Shown here: positions 17,636-25,252 of the stretch, piece by piece
Numbering within the stretch: position 1 is the stretch's first letter
Layout of the letters: each line of letters begins with the position of its first letter
Assembly: GCF_903652925.1 (NCBI RefSeq)
Contig: NZ_CAHLAR010000001.1
Span: 1 to 64,000, forward strand
From: Achromobacter anxifer
GTDB lineage: Bacteria; Pseudomonadota; Gammaproteobacteria; Burkholderiales; Burkholderiaceae_B
DNA: 64,000 bases
Direction of reading: 5' to 3'
Program-made: the position numbers and the translations under genes
The notes under the pieces: generated by a model
The model's input: the letters and a program-made list of their open reading frames with translations, nothing else
Database searches by the model: none
Told to the model about the DNA's origin: nothing

Positions 17636-18634
17636 TCAGTCCGCGTACACGCCCGCCTTGCGGATCACGCCGCCCCATTTGTCGACCTCGGCCTGCAGCC
17701 AGGTCTGCAGGCCCTGCGGCGTCTGCTTGGATTCCGGCACGATCTCGGCGCCCAGCTCCGCCATCTTCTGCGTGAAGGCGGGGTCCTTCAACGCGGCGCG
17801 CAGGGCCTCGTTGAACTTGGCGATGGCCTCGGGCGGCGTGCCCTTGGGCGCATAGACGCCATGCCACACCTTGACCTCGAAGCCCTTCAACCCGTTTTCC
17901 TGCAGGGTCGGCGCATCGGGCAAGGTCTTGATGCGGTCCAGCGTGGTGACGCCGTACAGCTTCACGCGGTCGGCCTTGATCTGCGGAATGGTCTGCGTGG
18001 TCTGGTCGCACAGCACGTCCACCTGGCCGCCGAGCAGCGCGGTCATCGCTGGCGCCGTGCCGGCATAGGGCACGGTGGTGAACTGCACGCCCAGCGATTC
18101 CTGCAGCAGCATGCCGCACAGCTGCGACACCGCGCCCAGGCCGGCGTTGGCCAGGTTGATCTTGTTGCCGTTTTCCTTGGCGTACTTGATGAAGTCCTTC
18201 ATGTCGTTCGCCGGCAAGTCCTTGCGGCCCAGCAAGGTCATGGGCACGTCCGCCACCTGGCCCACATAGGCGAAGTCCGTCAGCGGATTGAACGACAGCT
18301 TGCGGTACAGCGCCGGCGCGGTGGCCATGCCGTTGTGATGGATCAGGAAGGTGTAGCCGTCGGGCGCGGCGCGCGCCACGTGCTGGGACGCCAGCGTGCC
18401 GCCCGCGCCGGTGCGGTTCTCGATGATGATGCTCTGGCCCAGCGTCTTGGACATCGCCGCGCCCAGGCTGCGCGCCACCACGTCTGTGGGCCCGCCCGCC
18501 GCGAACGGCACGACCAGCGAAATCGGATGATTGGGGTAGGCGCCTTGCGCGCCGGCGCTGCCAGAGACCAGGCAGGACAGGGCCAACAGCGGCCAGGTCG
18601 CGCGCTTGAGCGCACGCGCGTAGAGAGGGGACAT
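17636..18634 (-). CDS. Bug/TctC-family periplasmic solute-binding protein
   Basis: A 332-residue Bug-family binding protein. The signal peptide runs from MSPLYARALKRATWPLLALS to about GSAGAQG-AYPNH, followed by PISLVVPFAAGGPTDVVAR and ENRTGAGGTLASQHVAR, both family signatures. ATG 18634 is chosen because AAGGAG lies 8 bases upstream; the open frame extends much further but without family similarity. It is upstream of the IclR gene on the same strand and probably belongs to the same regulon as the MaoC/CitE/CoA-transferase genes. Confidence 0.92.
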   Translation of the reverse strand: MSPLYARALKRATWPLLALSCLVSGSAGAQGAYPNHPISLVVPFAAGGPTDVVARSLGAAMSKTLGQSIIIENRTGAGGTLASQHVARAAPDGYTFLIHHNGMATAPALYRKLSFNPLTDFAYVGQVADVPMTLLGRKDLPANDMKDFIKYAKENGNKINLANAGLGAVSQLCGMLLQESLGVQFTTVPYAGTAPAMTALLGGQVDVLCDQTTQTIPQIKADRVKLYGVTTLDRIKTLPDAPTLQENGLKGFEVKVWHGVYAPKGTPPEAIAKFNEALRAALKDPAFTQKMAELGAEIVPESKQTPQGLQTWLQAEVDKWGGVIRKAGVYAD

Positions 18635-18765
18635 GTCTCGCTCCTTGTGGTTTTGTCTAGGCCCCCAAGGCAAAGCATGACGGCCGGACACCAGTGTGGC
18701 GCGACAGCGCCCGGCTGAGAATTCGCGGTTCCGCAAGCCGGGTTTCGGTTGATGGAAAGGAGGGT

Positions 18766-19560
18766 TTACGCGGAAGTGTGACCGTGAAGCGGATTTGCGG
18801 GTTCTTCGCGCGGTTCGAGTCCGCTGCATGGGAGCGCCGTGGCTTGCAGCCGGTCGTGAAAATAGCGGTGGAAAATCTCCCAGTCCCGATACTGGCCCGA
18901 CGCTACCTGATAGGTACACAGCCGGCCCACCAGGCTGCAGATCCAGTCCGCGCATTGAAGCGTTTGAAACAAATGGCTCTCGCCTTGTATCAGCGGCTCG
19001 ACCAGCGTTCGGCACCGATGGGTGGCATCTTCGAACATAGCCAGCGTGCAGGCTTCGACATTCATTTCGCGCCACCGGCTGCCCGCCTGCTGTTCGTCGA
19101 TCAAGAGCATGAAGGTAGCCTGCCTGGCCGAGAAAAACTGGTCCGCGCGCCGGACGATGCGCAGCAGCTGATGCCTGAAAACGGCTGCTGGCTGATGTGA
19201 TGCCGTCTCCGCCATCTTCTGTTCGCCGCTGTAGATTACGTGTCCGCCGATCTGCTTGATCTGGTTGAGCAATCGGCCTGTGGCGGTCCGCAGTTGCCGG
19301 TACTTTTCCACGTTCCGGACGGTATAGAGCTGCGCGCCTTTCTTTTCCCAGCGGTATGCCGGTTGGTCCTGTTGTTCGAGTTCAAATTTCAAGAGATGGC
19401 ATTTCAGCTTGTAGAAGTAGATCGCGAATTCACGCACCGCTTCTATTGGCAAGACCAGTCCGCCGAATCCGAAGACCGGACTGGTTTTGTGCTTGTCGTG
19501 ATCACGGGAGACGAACGGGCCGATGTGGCCGAATTCGTCCAGGTACATGACGTAATGCAT
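18766..19560 (-). CDS. DUF3800-family protein
   Basis: A 264-residue protein of the DUF3800 family, function not established. The diagnostic N-terminus is MYLDEFGHIGPF (acidic pair after a short strand), then PVFGFGGLVLP; a second acidic motif MLLIDEQQAG is central and LQCADWICSLVGRL lies near the C-terminus. The three acidic motifs resemble a metal-dependent nuclease site, but that is inference. ATG 19560 follows AGGAT. G+C is clearly below its neighbours and codon use is more even, which suggests recent transfer. It stands alone, between a Bug gene and the Anbu operon terminator. DUF3800 genes often occur in mobile or defence-related settings. Confidence 0.8.
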   Translation of the reverse strand: MHYVMYLDEFGHIGPFVSRDHDKHKTSPVFGFGGLVLPIEAVREFAIYFYKLKCHLLKFELEQQDQPAYRWEKKGAQLYTVRNVEKYRQLRTATGRLLNQIKQIGGHVIYSGEQKMAETASHQPAAVFRHQLLRIVRRADQFFSARQATFMLLIDEQQAGSRWREMNVEACTLAMFEDATHRCRTLVEPLIQGESHLFQTLQCADWICSLVGRLCTYQVASGQYRDWEIFHRYFHDRLQATALPCSGLEPREEPANPLHGHTSA

Positions 19561-19899
19561 GGCGCGATCCTTTGCTCGACACAGGGTTTGCATGCGAATC
19601 GAAGCAGTGTAGGAGGCGGGAGCGCGCCGGTTTTCCGTCAGTGCATGGAAATATCACACCCTTCGTAGTGCGAGTGATGATTCATGCCGCGCAAAAACAC
19701 GAAAGCCCGCAGCAAGGATTTGCGCGGGCCTCGGAAGGTGGGCATATGGCGGGCATATACGTTGAGGAAACTGTAGAGCAGGTGCTGGCCTCGAAGCAAG
19801 GGGGCGAGGCGTCGGAAATGCGCAAATGAGCGCCGCAGTGCCTGTTATAGGACCGAATCTCGGGGGCGCCTCGAGCGCCCGTTGCGTTCCACACCGTCC
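19561..19899. other. Non-coding gap between DUF3800 and anbu genes
   Basis: This 339-bp stretch holds the minus-strand terminator at 19693-19729, the presumed promoter of the DUF3800 gene, and a short hairpin near 19863-19880 (GGGCGC/GCGCCC). No RNA gene or convincing reading frame was seen. Confidence 0.5.
19693..19729 (-). terminator. Rho-independent terminator of the Anbu operon
   Basis: On the minus strand GCCCGC and GCGGGC arms (19724-19729 with 19705-19710), extended by GCAA/TTGC with one bulged base, are followed by TTTCGTGTTTTT. It lies about 170 bp after the anbu stop codon. Confidence 0.75.
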
Positions 19900-20763
19900 C
19901 TAACTCGCCTGATCCTTGCCCGGATCCTCGGCCAGCACCTGCGGCGCGGGATAGCTCGCCATGGGGGCGTCCACCGGTTCGGCGCGCAGCGGCTGGTGCA
20001 CGCGGCTGGGCGGCACCAGGGAGTCGGGGGCGTCGGGGTTGGTCCACAGCGGGTCGGGGATCTCGGCGAAGACCTGGCGCAGGCGTTCGCCCCAGGTGCC
20101 GCGGATCATGCGGAAGTACTCGTTGTGCTCGTCGATGCTGGCGAAGTGCGTGACGCGCAGCGCATGCGTGTCGTAGACCAGCAGGTCCAGCGGCAGGCCG
20201 ACGGAGATGTTGGAGCGCAGCGTGGAGTCCATCGAGATCAGCGCGCACTTGGCGGCCTCGTCCAGCGAGGTGTCGGGGCGCAGCACGCGGTCCAGGATGG
20301 GCTTGCCGTATTTGGCTTCGCCGATCTGGAAGTACGGGCATTCCTGGCCGGCCTCGATGAAATTGCCGGCCGAGTACACCTGGAACAGGCGGCAGCGCTC
20401 GGCGCCGATCTGGCCGCCGAAGATCAGGTTGACGTTGAAGTCCACGCCTTGTTCGCGCAGGGCCGGCGCCTCGCGGTGGTAGACGTCGCGCACCGCCGCG
20501 CCGACGCGGCGGGTGGCCTCGAACATGTCGGGCGCGTTCCAGACGGTTTCGCCGCCTTCGTCGTGCTGGCGCGCCAGCGCGTTCAGCACGGCCTGGCTGA
20601 CGGCCAGGTTGCCGGAGCTCATCAGCACCATCACGCGGTCGCCCGGCCGCTCGAAGACGGTCATTTTGCGGAAGACGCTGATCTGGTCGACTCCGGCGTT
20701 GGTGCGGGAGTCGGCCAGGAACACCAGGCCGGAATCAAGGCGGGCTGCGACGCAGTAGGTCAT
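19900..20763 (-). CDS. Anbu-type proteasome-like peptidase
   Basis: A 287-residue Ntn-hydrolase of the Anbu (ancestral beta subunit) family, related to 20S proteasome beta subunits. The start MTYCVAARLDSGLVFLADSR places Thr2 as the N-terminal nucleophile after Met removal, and SRTNAGVDQISVFRKM contains the Asp and Lys expected around the active site. The fold runs to about residue 245; a 40-residue Pro-rich tail follows (from about WTNPDAPDS) and looks flexible. No Shine-Dalgarno is obvious before ATG 20763. It is the last gene of a four-gene operon with transglutaminase, alpha-E and ATP-grasp genes, a conserved set whose substrate is unknown. Confidence 0.92.
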   Translation of the reverse strand: MTYCVAARLDSGLVFLADSRTNAGVDQISVFRKMTVFERPGDRVMVLMSSGNLAVSQAVLNALARQHDEGGETVWNAPDMFEATRRVGAAVRDVYHREAPALREQGVDFNVNLIFGGQIGAERCRLFQVYSAGNFIEAGQECPYFQIGEAKYGKPILDRVLRPDTSLDEAAKCALISMDSTLRSNISVGLPLDLLVYDTHALRVTHFASIDEHNEYFRMIRGTWGERLRQVFAEIPDPLWTNPDAPDSLVPPSRVHQPLRAEPVDAPMASYPAPQVLAEDPGKDQAS

Positions 20764-20819
20764 GATCGAAAAAAGGTAATACCACGCCGCATTGTATTGC
20801 GGCGCGGCCGGCCAGGATG

Positions 20820-21623
20820 TTACTGCTGGGCGCTGGTCTGGACCTGCACGCTGACCTCCATGGATTCCTGGCCGCCGCCGCTGCGCACGCCGCGCACCGG
20901 CGAGGCCGAGTCGTAGTCCCGCGCCACCGCCAGCCGGCAATGGCAGTCCGAGGCGAACTGGCGGTTGGTGATGTCCACGCTGGTCCAGCCCACGTCGGGC
21001 AGCCAGACGTCGGCCCAGGCGTGGCTGGCCGCGTGCTCGGCGGTGGTGTACAGGTAACCGCTGACGTAGCGCGCGGGCACGCCCAGGCCGCGCACGCAGG
21101 CCAGGAAGAGGTGGGCGTGGTCCTGGCAGACGCCATGGCCCATGGCCAGCACCTGGTTCGCGGCGGTGGTGACGTCGGTGGTGCCGGGTTCGTAGGCGAC
21201 GCGGTCGCTGACCGCGGTGGCCAGCGCCAGGATGTCGTCCGGGGTGCGCAGGCCGCCGGGCAGCGCTTCGCGCGCGAAGGCCATGACGGTGTCGTCCGCC
21301 TGGGTCAGCGGGGTCTGCACGCAATAGGCGTGCACCGGCAGGCGGCTGTCTTCGCTGCCCAGCAGGCCGCGTTGCAGCGGCGCCACCAGCACCTGTCCGA
21401 CCACGCGCAGTTCGATGTCGGTGTGCGGCTGGTTCAGCGTCAGCGTGTGCGTGATGTTGCCGTAGGCGTCCACCTGCTTGTCCAGCGCGCCCGGCGCTTC
21501 GATGTGCCAGCGCAGCACGCGCTGGTGCTCGTCGTCGCGCGGCGTCAGGCGCAGGGTCTGGATGCTGTAGGTGACCGGCGCGGTGTAGCGGTAGTGAGTG
21601 AGGTGGGTGATGATCTGCTTCAT
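20820..21623 (-). CDS. Transglutaminase-like cysteine protease family protein
   Basis: A 267-residue protein of the bacterial transglutaminase-like group. The expected triad is visible: Cys166 in GHGVCQDHAHL, His201 in ASHAWADVW and Asp217 in WTSVDITN. The N-terminal 80 residues form the beta-rich domain typical of the set (HYRYTAPVTYSIQTLRLTPR). There is no signal peptide, so it is cytoplasmic. Members can be proteases, amidases or ligases; activity here is unproven. It lies between the alpha-E and anbu genes, 13 bp after the former and 56 bp before the latter, and shares their operon. Confidence 0.92.
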   Translation of the reverse strand: MKQIITHLTHYRYTAPVTYSIQTLRLTPRDDEHQRVLRWHIEAPGALDKQVDAYGNITHTLTLNQPHTDIELRVVGQVLVAPLQRGLLGSEDSRLPVHAYCVQTPLTQADDTVMAFAREALPGGLRTPDDILALATAVSDRVAYEPGTTDVTTAANQVLAMGHGVCQDHAHLFLACVRGLGVPARYVSGYLYTTAEHAASHAWADVWLPDVGWTSVDITNRQFASDCHCRLAVARDYDSASPVRGVRSGGGQESMEVSVQVQTSAQQ

Positions 21624-21636
21624 TCCGTTCTCCCGT

Positions 21637-22608
21637 CTAGGCCGACAGCGGTACCAGGAAGTCCTGGCTGATCCGGTTGCCCAGATCGTTGATGCGGTCG
21701 AGGAAGTGTTCCAGGTATTGGTGCAGGCCGCTGTCCAGGATGTCCTCGACGCGGCCGTATTGCAGCTCCGCGCACAGCATGCCTGCGCGCCTCTCGGTTT
21801 CGGTCGAGCGCTGGTTGGAGACGCGCGCCAGGTCCCCGGCCACCGCGCGCATCGAGGCCAGCAGCGAGCGCGGCATGTCGCCGTGCAGGATCAGCAGCTC
21901 GGCCACGCGGTCGGGGGTGATGACGTCACGGTACACCTTGCGGTAGATCTCCAGCCCCGAGACCGAGCTGAGCAGCGCCGACCAGCGGTAGAACTCGCTT
22001 TGCAGCGCCGCGGCGCCGGCGGGTTCGGCGCGGCCGTCGTGGCCGTTGGCGCCGCGTTCGTGGAACTTCACGTCCAGCATGCGCGCGGTGTTGTCGGCCC
22101 GTTCCAGATGCATGCCGATGCGCAGGAAGTACAGGGCCTCGTCCTCCAGCATGGTGCCGATGGTGACGCCGCGCGCCAGGTGCGAACGGAACTTGACCCA
22201 CTCGAAGAACTCGCCCGGGTTGCGTTCCAAGAGGCCGGTGTGCAGGTGCTTCAGCAGTTCCAGCCAGGTGGTGTTGTAGGTTTCCCAGACCTCGGTGGTG
22301 AGGCTGCCGCGCACGGCGCGCGCGTTTTCGCGGGCCGCGCGCATGCAGGAGTAGATGGACGAGGGGTTCTCGGGATCGCGCACCATGTACTGCAGCACGT
22401 CGTGCGGTGAAATGGACGCGTACTTGCTCTGGTACAGGCCCTGCAGCTCGGAGATGCGCAGCACGCCCAGCCAGGAGCCTTCGCGCGTCTGCGCGTCCTG
22501 CGGCAGCAGTGACATCTGCAGGTTCACGTCGAGCATGCGGGCGGTGTTTTCGGCGCGCTCGGTGTAGCGGCACATCCAGAAGAGATTGTCTGCGGTTCGG
22601 CTCAGCAT
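21637..22608 (-). CDS. Alpha-E domain protein
   Basis: A 323-residue, mostly helical protein of the alpha-E (DUF403) family, whose function is unknown. MLSRTADNLFWMCRYTERAEN at the start and FLRIGMHLERADNTARMLDV in the middle are the family pattern. It starts 2 bases after the stop of the ATP-grasp gene (stop 22611, start 22608), so the two are translationally coupled, and some genomes encode them as one protein. TGAGGAGGA, overlapping the preceding stop region, provides the ribosome site. It is expected to act together with the ATP-grasp enzyme. Confidence 0.92.
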   Translation of the reverse strand: MLSRTADNLFWMCRYTERAENTARMLDVNLQMSLLPQDAQTREGSWLGVLRISELQGLYQSKYASISPHDVLQYMVRDPENPSSIYSCMRAARENARAVRGSLTTEVWETYNTTWLELLKHLHTGLLERNPGEFFEWVKFRSHLARGVTIGTMLEDEALYFLRIGMHLERADNTARMLDVKFHERGANGHDGRAEPAGAAALQSEFYRWSALLSSVSGLEIYRKVYRDVITPDRVAELLILHGDMPRSLLASMRAVAGDLARVSNQRSTETERRAGMLCAELQYGRVEDILDSGLHQYLEHFLDRINDLGNRISQDFLVPLSA

Positions 22609-22610
22609 GT

Positions 22611-24044
22611 TCAGTCCTCCTCCAGCACCCAGGTGTCCTTGGTGCCGCCGCCCTGGCTGCTGTTGACCACCAGCGAGCCCTCGGTCAGCGCCACGCGGCA
22701 CAGGCCGCCCGGCACGGTGCGTATGTCCTTGCCGCACAGCACGTAGGGGCGCAGGTCCACGTGGCGCGGCGCCACGCCCGATTCCACATAGGTCGGAACG
22801 GTGGACAACGCCAGCGTGGGCTGCGCGATGTAGTTGCCCGGGTTGGCGCGCACCCGATCCTTGAAGGCCTCGACCTCGGCGCGCGAGGCCGAAGGCCCGA
22901 CCAGCATGCCGTAGCCGCCCGAGCCATGCACCTCTTTCACCACCAGTTCATGCATGTGGGCCAGCACGTGCGACAGCTCGTCCTGCCGGTTGCAGCGCCA
23001 GGTCGGAACGTTGGACAGTATCGGCTCCTCGCCCAGATAGAAGCGGATCATGTCGGGCACGTACAGATAGGTGGACTTGTCGTCGGCGATGCCGGTGCCG
23101 ATGGCATTGGCCAGCGTGACGCGGCCTGCGCGGTACACCGACAGCAGGCCGGGCACGCCCAGCGCGGAATCGGCGCGGAACGACAGCGGGTCAAGGAAGT
23201 CGTCGTCCAGGCGGCGGTAGATCACGTCCACCTTGCGCGGGCCTTGCGTGGTGCGCATGTAGACGGTGTTCTGTTCGACGAAGAGGTCCTGGCCCTCCAC
23301 CAGTTCCACGCCCATCTGCTGCGCCAGGAACGCGTGTTCGAAGTAGGCCGAGTTGTACATGCCCGGCGTCAGCACCACCACGGTGGGGTCGTCGCCGCCG
23401 TGCGGCGCCACTTCGCGCAGGTTGTCCAGCAGCAGGTCGGGGTAGTGCGCCACTGGTTCCACCTTGATGCGGCTGAAGGCGTCGGGCATCAGCCGCATCG
23501 ACATCTTGCGGTTCTCCAGCATGTAGGACACGCCGGACGGCACGCGCAGGTTGTCTTCCAGCACGTAGAACTCGCCCGCGCCGGCGCGCACGATGTCCAC
23601 GCCGGCGATGTGGCAATAGATGTCCTCGGCCACGTCCACGTCCTGCATCTCGGGGCGGTACTGGGCATTGAGGAAGACCTGTTCGGCGGGCACCACGTCC
23701 GCGCGCACGATGTCGTGGCCGTGGTAGATGTCGTGGATGAACATGTTGAGCGCCCGCACCCGCTGCTTCAGGCCGGCTTCCAGCAGGCGCCATTCGTCGG
23801 CGGGGATGATGCGCGGAATCAGGTCGAAGGGGATCAGCCGTTCGGTGCCCGCGGCATCGCCCGCGACCGAGAACGTGATGCCGACGCGGCGAAAGCTCAG
23901 GTCCGCTTCCAGGCGGCGCGCGGCCATGGCCTGCGCGGACTGCTCGACGTGCCAGCGCTCGAAAGCCTGGCAATGGGAGCGTATGCCGCCGGCGCTGTCG
24001 CGCATCTCGTCATAGGCGGCGGGACGGGTGGGTCTGTCCTTCAT
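22611..24044 (-). CDS. Circularly permuted ATP-grasp protein
   Basis: A 477-residue enzyme of the circularly permuted ATP-grasp type 2 family, predicted to join a carboxylate to an amine at the cost of ATP and so possibly to form peptide-like bonds. Seen are PFDLIPRIIPADEWRLLEAG, the FYVLEDNLRVPSGVSYMLEN strand with acidic residues, VDVIYRRLDDDFLDPLSF and VVKEVHGSGGYGMLVGP. GGAG precedes ATG 24044. First gene of the Anbu operon. In this gene set a peptide ligase and an Ntn peptidase are encoded together, which suggests synthesis and trimming of an unknown peptide or tag; that is inference. Confidence 0.92.
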   Translation of the reverse strand: MKDRPTRPAAYDEMRDSAGGIRSHCQAFERWHVEQSAQAMAARRLEADLSFRRVGITFSVAGDAAGTERLIPFDLIPRIIPADEWRLLEAGLKQRVRALNMFIHDIYHGHDIVRADVVPAEQVFLNAQYRPEMQDVDVAEDIYCHIAGVDIVRAGAGEFYVLEDNLRVPSGVSYMLENRKMSMRLMPDAFSRIKVEPVAHYPDLLLDNLREVAPHGGDDPTVVVLTPGMYNSAYFEHAFLAQQMGVELVEGQDLFVEQNTVYMRTTQGPRKVDVIYRRLDDDFLDPLSFRADSALGVPGLLSVYRAGRVTLANAIGTGIADDKSTYLYVPDMIRFYLGEEPILSNVPTWRCNRQDELSHVLAHMHELVVKEVHGSGGYGMLVGPSASRAEVEAFKDRVRANPGNYIAQPTLALSTVPTYVESGVAPRHVDLRPYVLCGKDIRTVPGGLCRVALTEGSLVVNSSQGGGTKDTWVLEED

Positions 24045-24461
24045 GGCTCCTCCGGTACAGGTGCTGGCGGCCGCGCTTGCGCGCGGCGGCCGCCCGGCCG
24101 ATGTGCGGCCGGTTGCAAAGGATTAAGCAACACGCGTGCCAGCCTGGCCGGCACGGGCGGGGGGCGCCCCTGAGGACGAATATCCTCCGAAGGGCGTTGT
24201 GGCGCCATCGCCGCGGCGGTTGAGGCCAGCGGATGGCGCGGGCGCCAGGCGCGGACGGGCCGGGGCTGGCGGGCTTGGAACGGGTTCAGTCGGGCTGGCG
24301 CGGAACAGCGTGGCCAGGGGGAACGGGTGGGGCGGCGCCGGAATGTGGGCCGCGTCGGGGTGTGCGGGGTGCTGCGTGTTGCGGCCGGGACGGTCCCGGC
24401 CGCGCAGACTATCTTAGGTCATGCACCGTTTTGGTGCAAGCTGGTGGGCAAGGCTGGTGCG
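24045..24461. other. Non-coding 417-bp gap: Anbu operon leader and fau 3' side
   Basis: It holds a strong hairpin in the Anbu operon leader (24066-24074 with 24086-24094, GGCGGCCGC arms), a 23-base perfect palindrome centred on 24392 (24381-24403, GCGGCCGGGAC arms) that could end the fau transcript without a T-run, and a small GCACC/GGTGC hairpin at about 24423-24438. No gene or known RNA recognised. Confidence 0.5.
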
Positions 24462-25136
24462 TCAGTGCATGCGGTAGGTGTGCAGCGTGGCGCCGCCCGA
24501 TCCGCCCTGTTCCAGCGGGGCCTGGGGCACCCAGCCGTCCTGGGTCAGCACCGCGTCCAGCGGGAAATCGTGCGCGGCGGGCTCATAGTCTGCGTCCAGT
24601 TCGCCGCAGCTCCAGGCGATGCCGATGGCGATGAAGGGATGGCCCCGGTCGCGCAGCGCGGCCAGGGTGCGGTCGTAATAGCCGCCGCCGTAGCCCAGGC
24701 GGTCGCCCTGTTCCGTGTAACCCAGGGTGGGCACCAGCACCACGTCGGGCAGCAGCTCGGGGCCGGCGACCGGCTCCTGGATGCCGTAGGGACCGGCGCG
24801 CAATTCGGCGTCCGGCGTCCAGGGCAGGAAAGCCAGCGGGGCGTTGCGTTCGCGCACCACGGGCAGCGCCACGGCCACGCCGTTTTCCACCCACTGTTCG
24901 AGCAGGGGCCGCAGGTCGGGCTCGTCGGCCATGGGCCAGAAGGCAGCCACCGTGGCGGGGGCCGGCCGGCCCGCGCGCGCGGCTTCGTCGCGCGCCACGT
25001 TCAGCCAGGTGAACAGGCGGGCGCGCATGAGCAGACCGCCGCGGCTGCGCTGGTCTTCCGGCAGTTCCGCGCGCAGTTTTCGCAATCGCGCGCGTAGCTG
25101 TACTGCGGTATCCTCTGGAGTATTTTGCGTAGTCAT
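24462..25136 (-). CDS. fau: 5-formyltetrahydrofolate cyclo-ligase
   Basis: A 224-residue cytosolic enzyme that converts 5-formyl-THF to 5,10-methenyl-THF using ATP. The family signature GYGGGYYDRTLAAL is complete, and LPWTPDAELRAGPYGIQEP and DVVLVPTLGYTEQGDRLG precede it. The N-terminal helix LRARLRKLRAELPEDQRSRG is typical. ATG 25136 is preferred over upstream in-frame positions because similarity begins here. It is divergent from slt across 116 bp. In many proteobacteria 6S RNA lies next to this gene; I looked on both sides and did not find a convincing copy. Confidence 0.95.
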   Translation of the reverse strand: MTTQNTPEDTAVQLRARLRKLRAELPEDQRSRGGLLMRARLFTWLNVARDEAARAGRPAPATVAAFWPMADEPDLRPLLEQWVENGVAVALPVVRERNAPLAFLPWTPDAELRAGPYGIQEPVAGPELLPDVVLVPTLGYTEQGDRLGYGGGYYDRTLAALRDRGHPFIAIGIAWSCGELDADYEPAAHDFPLDAVLTQDGWVPQAPLEQGGSGGATLHTYRMH

Positions 25137-25252
25137 GCGGTGGCAGTGAAGGAATGAACAAATGATGGCGAATGCGCGGACGAATACGCGGACGAACTTG
25201 CAAGTTGCCGGCATGCTGGCGCACGGCAAAGCCGGTGTATGAGGGACAGGGC

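Noticed and set aside
19747-19830. 27-codon frame MAGIYVEETVEQVLAS... between DUF3800 and anbu
   Set aside because: It looks protein-like but lacks a ribosome site and lies opposite the Anbu terminator region; too short to support.
24045-25252. 6S RNA next to fau
   Set aside because: The 3' side has no extended hairpin with the central bubble and the 5' gap is only 116 bp.
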